A stretch of DNA of 64,000 nt from Fusobacterium sp. (GTDB lineage Bacteria > Fusobacteriota > Fusobacteriia > Fusobacteriales > Fusobacteriaceae): positions 1-64,000 of the forward strand of contig NZ_JAWDXO010000002.1 of NCBI RefSeq assembly GCF_032477075.1, in the 5' to 3' direction. Position 1 is the first letter of the stretch. Each line of letters begins with the position of its first letter. The notes under the pieces are model-generated. The model made no database searches, was not told the origin of the DNA, and saw only the letters and a list, made by a program, of their open reading frames with translations. Position numbers and translations under genes: made by a program. Shown piece by piece: positions 33,588-41,691 of this stretch.

Positions 33588-34547
33588 ATGAAGAAAAAAA
33601 TATTTACTTTCATTATTACTAGTTTTCTTACTTTAGCATTTTTGGGATGTGGTGGAAATGATAAAAAAGAAGTGCGTTTTGCTGATGCAGGATGGGACAG
33701 CAACAAAGTTCACAATGCAGTTGCTGGCTTTATTATAGAAAATGCATTTGGTTATACTTGGAGTGAAGTTCCTGGTTCTACACCGATTTTACATGAGGCT
33801 ATCAAAAGTGGGGAAATAGATGTACATATGGAAGAATGGACTGATAATATTCCTAGTTACTATCCTGATTTAAAAGCTGGTCTTTTCCAAGAATTAGGTA
33901 CTAACTTTGATGATAATAGACAAGGAATATATGTTCCTAGATATGTAATAGAAACTATGGCCCCTGATTTAAAATCTGTAAAAGATTTACCTAAATATAA
34001 AGAGCTTTTTAAAGATAGTGAAAATCCTGAAAAGGGACGTATTTATGGTGCAATTCCTGGTTGGGAAATAGATAATATTATGTATAAAAAATATGAAGCT
34101 TATGGTCTTGATAAGGATTTTGTATATTTCAGACCAGGTTCTGATGCTGCATTATCTGCTGCTTTCACAGCTGCATACGAAAAAAAAGAGCCAATTGTAG
34201 GTTATTATTGGGAACCAACTTGGTTATTAGGTAAATATGATTTTGTTCTTTTAGAAGATGAGCCTTATGATGCTGAAAAATATTTTGAAGGGAAAACTGC
34301 TTGCCCATCTGTAAAAGTAACTATTGGAGCAAGTAATAAATTTAAAGAAAAAGCTCCTGAAATTGTTGCTTTTCTCAGCAAGTATCATACTTCAAGCAAA
34401 TTGACTTCAGAAGCTTTGGCACATATGCAGGAAACTGGAGATAACTATAATGCAACTGCTAAATGGCTTCTTAAAAACAATGATAATTTAATAGATCAAT
34501 GGCTAAATGCTGATAAAGCTGAAGCAGTAAGAAAAGCTCTAAATTAA
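33588..34547 (+). CDS. glycine betaine/proline-type ABC substrate-binding lipoprotein
   Basis: 319 residues from ATG 33588 (AGGAGG upstream; the longer frame to 33537 lacks one). A lipoprotein signal MKKKIFTFIITSFLTLAFLGC places the lipidated Cys at residue 21. The OpuAC-type domain has ADAGWDSNKVHNAVAGFIIENAFGY at 30, GEIDVHMEEWTDNIPSYY near 80 and WEPTWLLGKYDFVLLEDEPYD near 215; the Trp residues form the quaternary-amine box. First of three genes with permease and ATPase. It imports an osmoprotectant or related amine; the exact ligand is unknown. Confidence 0.9.
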   Translation: MKKKIFTFIITSFLTLAFLGCGGNDKKEVRFADAGWDSNKVHNAVAGFIIENAFGYTWSEVPGSTPILHEAIKSGEIDVHMEEWTDNIPSYYPDLKAGLFQELGTNFDDNRQGIYVPRYVIETMAPDLKSVKDLPKYKELFKDSENPEKGRIYGAIPGWEIDNIMYKKYEAYGLDKDFVYFRPGSDAALSAAFTAAYEKKEPIVGYYWEPTWLLGKYDFVLLEDEPYDAEKYFEGKTACPSVKVTIGASNKFKEKAPEIVAFLSKYHTSSKLTSEALAHMQETGDNYNATAKWLLKNNDNLIDQWLNADKAEAVRKALN

Positions 34548-34562
34548 TAATGGGAGGGTATT

Positions 34563-35426
34563 ATGAACGGAATTTTTAATTTTCCTTTTAAATTGAATAT
34601 TGATATAGCTCTTATAGATAGAACTGTTAAAAATTTTAGTATTCAATTTAGTGGATTTTTTAATATTATAAAAAATATTTTAAATGGACTAATAGGTGGT
34701 ATATTGACCATACTTAACTTTATTCCATGGTGGGTACTTATCTTACTAGTATTTCTTGCTGGGTGGAGGCTCACAGGAAAATTAAGAAATGGTATACTTT
34801 ACAGTTGTATGCTTTTCTTCATAGGTATAATAGGACTTTGGGATTTGATGAATGATACACTTTCTATTGTTCTTGCTGCTGTTTTTATTTCTCTTTTATT
34901 AGGATTTCCAATAGGTATACTAATTTCTGGAAGTGAAAAAATAAATAGCTTTGTAAGACCTATACTTGATACTATGCAAACAATGCCTGTCTTTGTTTAT
35001 CTTATTCCAGCTGTACTTTTCTTTGGACTAGGAAAAGCTCCTGCAGTTATTGCAACTACAATATATGCTATTGTTCCTGTTATCAGACTTACAAGTCATG
35101 GTATCAGACAAGTGGATAAAGAAGTAGTAGAAGCTGCACGAGCATTTGGTTCTACAAAATTTCAAGCATTATGGAAGGTACAAATACCTCAAGCTCTTCC
35201 TACTATTATGACTGGTGTAAATCAAACTTTGATGATGGCTATGGCTATGGTTGTTACATGTTCTATGATTGGTGCTAGTGGTCTGGGTATGGAAGTTCTC
35301 ATAGGAGTAAACCGTATTGAGATAGGACGTGGTCTTGTTGCAGGTACTGCTGTTGTTATAGTAGCTATCTTGATGGATCGTATCACTCAGGCATGGATTA
35401 ATAGAAGTGAGGTGAAGAAAAAATAA
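34563..35426 (+). CDS. glycine betaine/proline-type ABC permease
   Basis: 287 residues, ProW/OpuAB type, with about six membrane segments. The coupling loop is visible as SHGIRQVDKEVVEAARAFGSTKFQALWKVQIPQALPTIMTGVNQTLMMAMAMVV (residues 180-230), and the upstream PILDTMQTMPVFVYLIPAVLFFGLG is the standard signature. It overlaps the ATPase gene by one base (TAATG), showing tight coupling. Confidence 0.95.
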   Translation: MNGIFNFPFKLNIDIALIDRTVKNFSIQFSGFFNIIKNILNGLIGGILTILNFIPWWVLILLVFLAGWRLTGKLRNGILYSCMLFFIGIIGLWDLMNDTLSIVLAAVFISLLLGFPIGILISGSEKINSFVRPILDTMQTMPVFVYLIPAVLFFGLGKAPAVIATTIYAIVPVIRLTSHGIRQVDKEVVEAARAFGSTKFQALWKVQIPQALPTIMTGVNQTLMMAMAMVVTCSMIGASGLGMEVLIGVNRIEIGRGLVAGTAVVIVAILMDRITQAWINRSEVKKK

Positions 35427-36625
35427 TGAACAATAATATAGAAAATAATAATGATGAAAAACATATTTTAAGTGTAAAAAATCTAACAAAACTTTATGGT
35501 TTAAATAAAAATGAAGCTGCAAAAATGCTTAAAGCTGGAGCAGAAAAAAATGAAGTTTTCAAAAAAACTGGTGTAACTTCTGCTATATGGAATATGTCCT
35601 TTGATGTAAAACAAGGAGAAATTTTTGTTATAATTGGTCTTTCTGGTTCTGGTAAATCCACAGTTATTCGTTGTTTAAATAGACTTCATAATCCTACATC
35701 TGGAACCATCTTATTTGATGGTAAGGATATTGGGAAGTTCTCCCAAAAAGAACTTATAGACTTTAGAAGAAATAAAATTTCTATGGTTTTTCAAAATTTT
35801 GGATTGATGTCTCACAGAAATGTTATAAGTAATATTGAATATGGTCTTGAAATTAAAGGTATCCCAAAGGAAGAAAGAGAAAAAAAAGCCATGAAAGTAT
35901 TAAAAATGGTAGGTCTTGAAGGATTGGAACATGCAAATATCAACAGTCTTTCTGGTGGAATGAAACAGAGAGTTGGAATTGCCAGAGCTTTGGCTAGTGA
36001 TCCTGAAATACTTCTCATGGATGAACCATTTTCAGCTCTTGATCCATTAGTTCGTAGTGATATGCAATTTGAACTATTATCAATACAAAAAAAATTAAAG
36101 AAAACAATAGTATTTATTACTCATGATATAAATGAAGCCTTTAAACTTGGTGATAAAGTTGCTATAATGAAAGATTCAAGACTTATTCAACTTGATACAC
36201 CTGAAGATATGTCTGCTAATCCAGCTGATGACTATGTTCGCCAATTTATTGATAGTGCTGATAAAACTAAAGTTATAAGTGTAAAACAGATAATGTTTAA
36301 TCCTTCTTGTATAATTCGTTTGAAAGAAGGTGCAGGAATTGCTATTCGTGAAATGAAAAGTAACAGGGTTTCAAGTGCTTATGTTATAGATAATCATATG
36401 AAATTTTTAGGAATAATAACTATTGATAATGCTCTTAAATGTAGAAATGAAAATGGATTTCTTTCTGATTATATAATTAATGAAATTCCTACTACATCTT
36501 CAGATACATTAATAAACGATATTCTTCCTATTGCAATAAATACTAAGTTTCCACTTGCAGTTATTGATGATGGAGAACTTATGGGAATAGTTTCTAAAGC
36601 ATCTATTTTATCCACATTAATTTAA
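35426..36625 (+). CDS. glycine betaine/proline-type ABC ATPase with CBS domains
   Basis: 399 residues. Walker A is IIGLSGSGKSTVIRCLNRL near 72, the signature is LSGGMKQRVGIARALASDPEILLMDEPFSALDP near 175-205, and the switch His lies in VFITHDINEAF. The C-terminal 120 residues form paired CBS domains as in OpuAA/ProV, where they sense ionic strength and gate transport. Order binding protein-permease-ATPase is unusual against B. subtilis opuA (ATPase first) but is seen in other anaerobes. A terminator follows. Confidence 0.95.
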   Translation: MNNNIENNNDEKHILSVKNLTKLYGLNKNEAAKMLKAGAEKNEVFKKTGVTSAIWNMSFDVKQGEIFVIIGLSGSGKSTVIRCLNRLHNPTSGTILFDGKDIGKFSQKELIDFRRNKISMVFQNFGLMSHRNVISNIEYGLEIKGIPKEEREKKAMKVLKMVGLEGLEHANINSLSGGMKQRVGIARALASDPEILLMDEPFSALDPLVRSDMQFELLSIQKKLKKTIVFITHDINEAFKLGDKVAIMKDSRLIQLDTPEDMSANPADDYVRQFIDSADKTKVISVKQIMFNPSCIIRLKEGAGIAIREMKSNRVSSAYVIDNHMKFLGIITIDNALKCRNENGFLSDYIINEIPTTSSDTLINDILPIAINTKFPLAVIDDGELMGIVSKASILSTLI

Positions 36626-36632
36626 TTAAGAT

Positions 36633-36672
36633 AAAAAGCATGGTTTATTATACACAATAATCATGCTTTTTT
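36633..36672 (+). terminator. terminator of the betaine-type operon
   Basis: AAAAAGCATG pairs with CATGCTTTTT around a 19-base loop, followed by T-rich sequence. Confidence 0.8.
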
Positions 36673-36827
36673 ATTTATATTTAAATTACTATACTCAATC
36701 TTCAGAAATCTGCTATTTTTAATATTTTCCCTATTATTTTGGCTATCCTATCTAATTTAAATTTTTTAAAGCCTAAAAAAATACTTATATCTTTTTGCTT
36801 TTTACTATATATTATATTTTTAAATAA

Positions 36828-36866
36828 AAAAATCCATTAAGCAAAAATCTTTGCTTAAAGGATTTA
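36828..36866 (-). terminator. terminator of the uracil permease gene
   Basis: AATCCATTAAGCAAA pairs with TTTGCTTAAAGGATT (one mismatch); on the minus strand it is followed by a T-run. It lies nine bases after the permease stop. Confidence 0.85.
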
Positions 36867-36872
36867 CTTTAA

Positions 36873-38135
36873 TTAATCTATTTTTTTATTTATTGCCACT
36901 TCCCTATCTAATGGAAGAACTTTATTTAAAATAACTCCTGCAAGTGCTGCAAGAGCAAGTCCTGAAAGCGAAACTGTTTTCCATATAACAATATTGTCTA
37001 CTGCTATTCCAAATACAAATATTAATGAAGCTATAATAAGATTTCTTGAATTAGAAAAATCTAATCCTGCATCTACTAGTGTTCTGGCTCCCACTGATGA
37101 AATCATTCCAAATAATATTATTGAAACTCCTCCCATTACTGGAGCAGGTATAGTTTGAAGAATCACTCCAAATTTTCCTAAAAGTCCTAAGATGATTGCA
37201 TAACATGCTGCTATTCTTAAAATTGAGGGATCATAAACTTTAGTTACTGCAAGAACCCCAGTGTTCTCTCCATAGGTAGTATTCGCTGGACCACCTAAAA
37301 GTCCAGCTACAATTGTAGCAACTCCATCTCCCATAAGTGTTCTATGTATACCTGGGTTTTTAAAGAAATCCTTTCCTACAACAGCACCATTTGTTGTAAT
37401 ATCTCCAATATGCTCAATAAAAACCACTAAAGCTATAGGAGCTATTGCGAGTATCCCACTTACAGAAAAAGCTGGAAGTGTAAAAAGATCGTTAGCAGCT
37501 TCAGCTGAAAGACCTACCCAGTTTGCTTTTGCAATAGGCTCAAAACTCACAAGTCCCATACACATGGCTACAATATATCCCAATATTACAGATATTAAAA
37601 TTGGAACAAGTCTGAAAAATGATCTTTTCATTATCGTAATGCTGATCATAGAAATAATGACTACTAAAGCTATTATCAAACTTTTAGGTTCAAATTTTCC
37701 ATTTGCATAGCCTGCCATACTCAGAGCTACTGGACTCATTCTAAGACCTATTACCATTATAATTGGTCCTGTTACTACTGGGGGAAAAAAAGATTTGATT
37801 TTTTCTACACCAAAAACTTTTACTAAATAAGCCATTATCAAATAAATAAATCCTGCTGCTATGACTCCGCCTTTTACAGCTCCAATCCCCTCTTCTTTTA
37901 ATACTAAACTCAATGCCCCTATAAAAGCAAAAGATGAACCTAAAAATACTGGCACTATTCTTTTAGTACAAAAATGAAATATCAATGTTCCTGCTCCTGC
38001 TGCTATAAGTGCAATTGAAGGATTTAAACCTGTTAAGAAAGGAACCAAAACCGTTGCTCCAAACATTGCAAGTACATGCTGTGCTCCTAATAAAAGTTTT
38101 GTTTTACTTCCAATTTTTTCTATATTACCTTCCAT
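36873..38135 (-). CDS. uraA: NCS2-family uracil/xanthine permease, probable uracil permease
   Basis: 420 residues with about fourteen membrane segments. Signature stretches are LLGAQHVLAMFGATVLVPFLTGLNPSIALIAAGAGTLIF at 13-50, VVTGPIIMVIGLRMSPVAL near 120, FIEHIGDITTNGAVVGKDF near 240 (the conserved Glu and His) and GLLGGPANTTYGENTGVLAVTKVYDP near 280. The E..GD and GGP.NTTYGEN pattern fits UraA rather than xanthine permeases. Uracil uptake would matter to a strain with a broken carB. GGAGG precedes the ATG. Confidence 0.9.
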   Translation of the reverse strand: MEGNIEKIGSKTKLLLGAQHVLAMFGATVLVPFLTGLNPSIALIAAGAGTLIFHFCTKRIVPVFLGSSFAFIGALSLVLKEEGIGAVKGGVIAAGFIYLIMAYLVKVFGVEKIKSFFPPVVTGPIIMVIGLRMSPVALSMAGYANGKFEPKSLIIALVVIISMISITIMKRSFFRLVPILISVILGYIVAMCMGLVSFEPIAKANWVGLSAEAANDLFTLPAFSVSGILAIAPIALVVFIEHIGDITTNGAVVGKDFFKNPGIHRTLMGDGVATIVAGLLGGPANTTYGENTGVLAVTKVYDPSILRIAACYAIILGLLGKFGVILQTIPAPVMGGVSIILFGMISSVGARTLVDAGLDFSNSRNLIIASLIFVFGIAVDNIVIWKTVSLSGLALAALAGVILNKVLPLDREVAINKKID

Positions 38136-38202
38136 TTTTCCTCCTTTTAAAAATATATTATTTAAAATTTTATTTATCCTTAAAAAAAGGATAGTACTGA
38201 GA

Positions 38203-38580
38203 CTACCCCTTTAATTTATTTAAAAATTTTTCTTCATTTATTATGAATCTTCCATGTTTTCCTTCTCCAACTAAAGTATCTCCATGATATACTTTTACAG
38301 AAAAATCAAGTTTTTTCCCATCAATTTTTTCAAGAACAGATATACATTTGATTTTATCTCCTACAAGATTAGCTTTCAAATGCTTTATGTCTACAGATAT
38401 TCCTACTGTTGTCTCTCCTGCTGGAAGTTCTTTTTGTATCAACTCAAATGAAGTATTTTCCATAAATGCTATAAGTATTGGTGTTGCAAAAACATTTAAA
38501 GCTCCGGATGCAATTTTAGCTGCTGTTTCATTTTCATTTACTACTTTTTCAAGTGTTAAGCTTATTCCTTCTTTCAGCAT
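38203..38580 (-). CDS. hotdog-fold thioesterase (fluoroacetyl-CoA thioesterase-like family)
   Basis: 125 residues from ATG 38580, preferred over the upstream codon at 38595 because GAGGAGG is correctly spaced. A hotdog fold with NVFATPILIAFMENTSFELIQKEL near 30 (the Thr and Glu positions used by FlK-type enzymes), TTVGISVDIKHLKANLVGDKI near 60 with the active-site His, and VGEGKHGRFIINEEKF near the end. The acyl-CoA substrate is unknown; fluoroacetyl-CoA itself is unlikely in this organism. Confidence 0.8.
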   Translation of the reverse strand: MLKEGISLTLEKVVNENETAAKIASGALNVFATPILIAFMENTSFELIQKELPAGETTVGISVDIKHLKANLVGDKIKCISVLEKIDGKKLDFSVKVYHGDTLVGEGKHGRFIINEEKFLNKLKG

Positions 38581-38643
38581 TATTATCCTCCTCATATCAA
38601 ATTCACGAAAATTGTACTACAACAATATGTTTTTGTCAATACT

Positions 38644-38901
38644 TTACTTCATTGTGTCTTTTTTTAGTTTAGGTTTTCTTCCATTCAGTGACATGTATCC
38701 CACCCATAAAATAATATAAGAAAAGTATACTCCTAAATTATTTTTCTTCCTATTAAAATATTCAAATATTTTATATCCAACTCTCAATACTCCTACAACA
38801 TATTTATCATCTGATTCTTTTGTTGAACTTGCCAAAAGAATTCCAAAATATACTGCAATTATTAATAATGATATTCCTATAACAATCCATGTTTTCAGCA
38901 T
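38644..38901 (-). CDS. small membrane protein of unknown function
   Basis: 85 residues. One clear membrane helix at residues 5-24 (WIVIGISLLIIAVYFGILL) and a second likely one at 57-71 (YFSYIILWVGYMS), with a charged loop between and a Lys-rich tail. Not recognised. GGAGG precedes the ATG; it lies 22 bases after the thiamine pyrophosphokinase gene and probably shares its transcript. Confidence 0.6.
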   Translation of the reverse strand: MLKTWIVIGISLLIIAVYFGILLASSTKESDDKYVVGVLRVGYKIFEYFNRKKNNLGVYFSYIILWVGYMSLNGRKPKLKKDTMK

Positions 38902-38923
38902 ATATTACCCCTCCTATCCTACT

Positions 38924-39556
38924 CTACTCACTTAATACTACCCCCATCAATTTCCCTGTATTAAAAGTTACTCTACATTTATCATCTACAGCTATATTAC
39001 TCATACAAATGGAATCCCCCTGATGGAGTGTATATTCATTTAATGGATATTTAAACCCTTCTAATGTAAGTTTTTCAACTTTTTCAGAGAAAGGTATAAA
39101 AGAAACTGTCTTCCCTTTTAATCCTATTAATTCAGCTTTTTTTTCAATAGAAAATATTTTCTCTTTTTCTGTTACAAATATAAGATTTTTAAATTTAAAT
39201 ATGAGATTCAGATTTGTCAGCGAATGATCTATTCTTCCTCCCAGTCCTCCAATTATAAAAATTTCATCATAATTTAATTTGGAAATATACTGCAATATCA
39301 GTTCTCCATCTGTGTAATCTTTATTCTTAGGAAATTTTTTTATTATTACATTATTATTACGATATTTTTCTGTAATTTCCTTTGTTACAGAATCAAGATC
39401 TCCCCATATTTCTAAAGGGAAAATCCCTAAAGCTTCTAAATGGACAGCACCACCATCAGCACAATAAATATCTCCTTTTTTTTTATTTATTAACTTTGTA
39501 TAAAATTCTTTACTTCCTTCAAGTTGTCCATTAAAAAATACATATGCTATTTTCAT
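38924..39556 (-). CDS. thiN: thiamine pyrophosphokinase
   Basis: 210 residues. Transfers pyrophosphate from ATP to thiamine to make thiamine diphosphate. The conserved motifs are IYCADGGAVHLEALG near 32, IWGDLDSVTKEI near 52, FPKNKDYTDGELILQYI near 75 and GGLGGRIDHSLTNLNLI near 100; a beta-strand thiamine-binding C-terminal domain contains ECHYSNG-like strand breaks and ends MGVVLSE. Usual length for the family. No TPP riboswitch is visible upstream. It begins 14 bases after the EEP-family gene and is probably co-transcribed. Confidence 0.9.
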   Translation of the reverse strand: MKIAYVFFNGQLEGSKEFYTKLINKKKGDIYCADGGAVHLEALGIFPLEIWGDLDSVTKEITEKYRNNNVIIKKFPKNKDYTDGELILQYISKLNYDEIFIIGGLGGRIDHSLTNLNLIFKFKNLIFVTEKEKIFSIEKKAELIGLKGKTVSFIPFSEKVEKLTLEGFKYPLNEYTLHQGDSICMSNIAVDDKCRVTFNTGKLMGVVLSE

Positions 39557-39570
39557 TACTACCTCTATTT

Positions 39571-40395
39571 TTAATCATCATCCTCTGATATTTCTACCAC
39601 TATAAATATAGGAAGATGATCTGATATTTTATCTTTCATAAGTCTATATTGTCCTTGAGTAAAATCCAAAGCCCCACTTTTCCCTGTAAATTCCCTAGTG
39701 TGTACTGTTGATAAGAACATATTATCATAGGAATTTGCTAAACTTTTTTTCCCTAATGTTGTTTTAATTATTGGGCTCAAAGCATATATTATTTTATCTG
39801 AATGTGAAAGAAACTTTTCAAATGACTCATCAAATCCAGAAAGATTGAAGTCTCCAGCAATAATAATATCATTTTCTTCTGAATCCATATTTTGAAAATA
39901 ATCATACACTTCATTCATCTTAAAAGCTTCTGCTCTTCTTGCACTTTCATTTTTTCCAAACACTGAATGAACAAGAACAAAAGTAAAATCAAATTCTCCT
40001 ATTTTAAAATCTGCTCCATAAGGTGGTCTTGCAAATTTATCCTCTATATCTTTGTAAAAACCTCTTTCTTTTAAAAATTTTACTTTATCTTTTTTCCATA
40101 TATAAGCAAAATACTCTTTATAACTATTTTTTCCTACTGGATATGGTGAAACATGATAATCCCATTTCTCTCCAGACACTTTATTTAAAGTGTTGACAAG
40201 CTTTTCCACTCCCTCTATATTCATTACTTCTATAAGCCCAGTTATATCAAACATCTCAAGAGTTTTAGCCATCAAAATATAATCTTTTTGGCTTTTTCCG
40301 AGTCTTAATGTGTTAAAAGATGCTATATATCCTTCTTGAGCAAAAATTATCACTGTTAATAAAAAATATATAAAAATCAATTTTATTTTTTTCAT
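39571..40395 (-). CDS. exported endonuclease/exonuclease/phosphatase-family protein
   Basis: 274 residues. A signal peptide MKKIKLIFIYFLLTVIIFAQEG is followed by a DNase I-like fold: IASFNTLRLGKSQKDY near 24, FVLVHSVFG near 138, DIIIAGDFNLSGFD near 175 (the catalytic Asp/Asn) and ISDHLPIFIVVEI at the end (the catalytic His). An exported nuclease for nucleotide scavenging is plausible, but lipid or other phosphatases share this fold. The upstream region has no other gene; AAGGTGT precedes the ATG. Confidence 0.85.
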   Translation of the reverse strand: MKKIKLIFIYFLLTVIIFAQEGYIASFNTLRLGKSQKDYILMAKTLEMFDITGLIEVMNIEGVEKLVNTLNKVSGEKWDYHVSPYPVGKNSYKEYFAYIWKKDKVKFLKERGFYKDIEDKFARPPYGADFKIGEFDFTFVLVHSVFGKNESARRAEAFKMNEVYDYFQNMDSEENDIIIAGDFNLSGFDESFEKFLSHSDKIIYALSPIIKTTLGKKSLANSYDNMFLSTVHTREFTGKSGALDFTQGQYRLMKDKISDHLPIFIVVEISEDDD

Positions 40396-40541
40396 ATTTC
40401 ACACACCTTTTTTACAAAAAATACTATTATATTAATTTTACCATATTTTAGTCAATAAACAATGAGAAAAATTGACTTTTTTTCATTTTTGAACTATAAT
40501 TTCTTAACATGGATAATTAATTTCATATAAAAAATGAGGAG

Positions 40542-41267
40542 ATGATGTATATGATTGCAGCATTTTTTGATATTGATGGGACAATTTATAGAAATTCTCT
40601 TCTGACTGAGCATTTTAAAAAACTTATAAAATATGAATTGTTGGATTTCAGAGAATACGATACAAGAGTAAAAGAAGCTTTTAAGCTCTGGGATGAAAGA
40701 GTTGGAGATTATGATAAGTACCTTCTTGGTCTTACACAGACTTATGTTGATGCTATAAAGGGACTTTCTACAGAATATAATGATTTTGTGGCAGATCAGG
40801 TAGTAGAATTAAAAGGAAACAGAGTTTATTCTTACACAAGAAGCATGATAAAATGGCATAAAGAACAAGGGCATAAAGTTATTTTTATTTCTGGAAGTCC
40901 AGATTTTTTAGTATCCAGAATGGCTAAAAAATGGGATGCTGATGATTTTTGTGGTTCTATATATCATGTTGAAAATGGAATGCTTTCTGGAAAAATTTCT
41001 CCAATGTGGGATTCAGAAAATAAAATGAAGTCTATAGATATGTTTTGTAAAAAATATAGTATTGATTTAATGAAAAGTTATGCCTATGGAGATACTCATG
41101 GTGATTACAGTATGCTCCTTAGCGTTGGTCATCCCAGAGCTATTAATCCAAGTCTTGAACTTTTAAATAGTATAAGAGAATCTGATTATTTGAAAAAAAA
41201 TACAGAAATTATTATAGAAAGGAAAGATGTCATTTATAAAGTACATTCTAACGTGGAAACTTTATAA
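40542..41267 (+). CDS. HAD-superfamily IB phosphatase
   Basis: 241 residues by the longest start. Motif I is AAFFDIDGTIYRNS (nucleophile and acid Asp), motif II is VIFISGSPDFLVSRM near 115, and motif III/IV is YAYGDTHGDYSML near 185. It resembles SerB-like HAD-IB hydrolases that act on phosphoserine or small phosphate esters; the substrate is unknown. GAGGAG ends directly at the first ATG, so the ATG at 40551 (spaced nine bases) is the better start. Confidence 0.85.
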   Translation: MMYMIAAFFDIDGTIYRNSLLTEHFKKLIKYELLDFREYDTRVKEAFKLWDERVGDYDKYLLGLTQTYVDAIKGLSTEYNDFVADQVVELKGNRVYSYTRSMIKWHKEQGHKVIFISGSPDFLVSRMAKKWDADDFCGSIYHVENGMLSGKISPMWDSENKMKSIDMFCKKYSIDLMKSYAYGDTHGDYSMLLSVGHPRAINPSLELLNSIRESDYLKKNTEIIIERKDVIYKVHSNVETL

Positions 41268-41296
41268 TTTTTTTAATTTTAATCAAGGAGGCAAAT

Positions 41297-41635
41297 ATGA
41301 GAATGAGATTATTTTATTTTATAATTTCATTTATGTTTATGTTTTTTACTTCTAATTTTGATATTCAGGAAAAACATTCTGCTTTTAAAGACTTACCCCA
41401 AAATATTCTTCTTTTAGGTAAGATAGAAAGTACTAGAGAATATAGTTTTATAAAAATAGACAAAATAGAACTTGCAGATAGGGAAACTTTAAAAAATCCC
41501 ATACCTGCTTTTTTAGAAATGACAGAGATTGTTACAGAAGAGCCTTGCATAAATACTGTTATTTATCTGCAAAAAGATATTTTAACATTTTATACAATCC
41601 TTGAACGGTATGATTCCCGAATTCTTTTGATTTAA
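41297..41635 (+). CDS. small exported or membrane-anchored protein of unknown function
   Basis: 112 residues. A hydrophobic N-terminus (LFYFIISFMFMFFTSNF) is a signal peptide or anchor; no lipobox is seen. The rest contains strands with many Ile and Leu residues (LLLGKIESTREYSFIKIDKIEL) and ends RILLI. Not recognised. GGAGG precedes the ATG. It lies between the HAD phosphatase and the giant activase-like gene and may be co-transcribed with both. Confidence 0.5.
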   Translation: MRMRLFYFIISFMFMFFTSNFDIQEKHSAFKDLPQNILLLGKIESTREYSFIKIDKIELADRETLKNPIPAFLEMTEIVTEEPCINTVIYLQKDILTFYTILERYDSRILLI

Positions 41636-41691
41636 CAATTTCTCATAAAAATCACATTATATTCAAGAAACAATAATAAGGAGATTAATTT

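Noticed and set aside
38924..39556. TPP riboswitch expected before the thiamine pyrophosphokinase gene
   Set aside because: The upstream gene ends 14 bases away and no THI-box core (CUGAGA or the GGGG..GCUGAGA motif) is visible.
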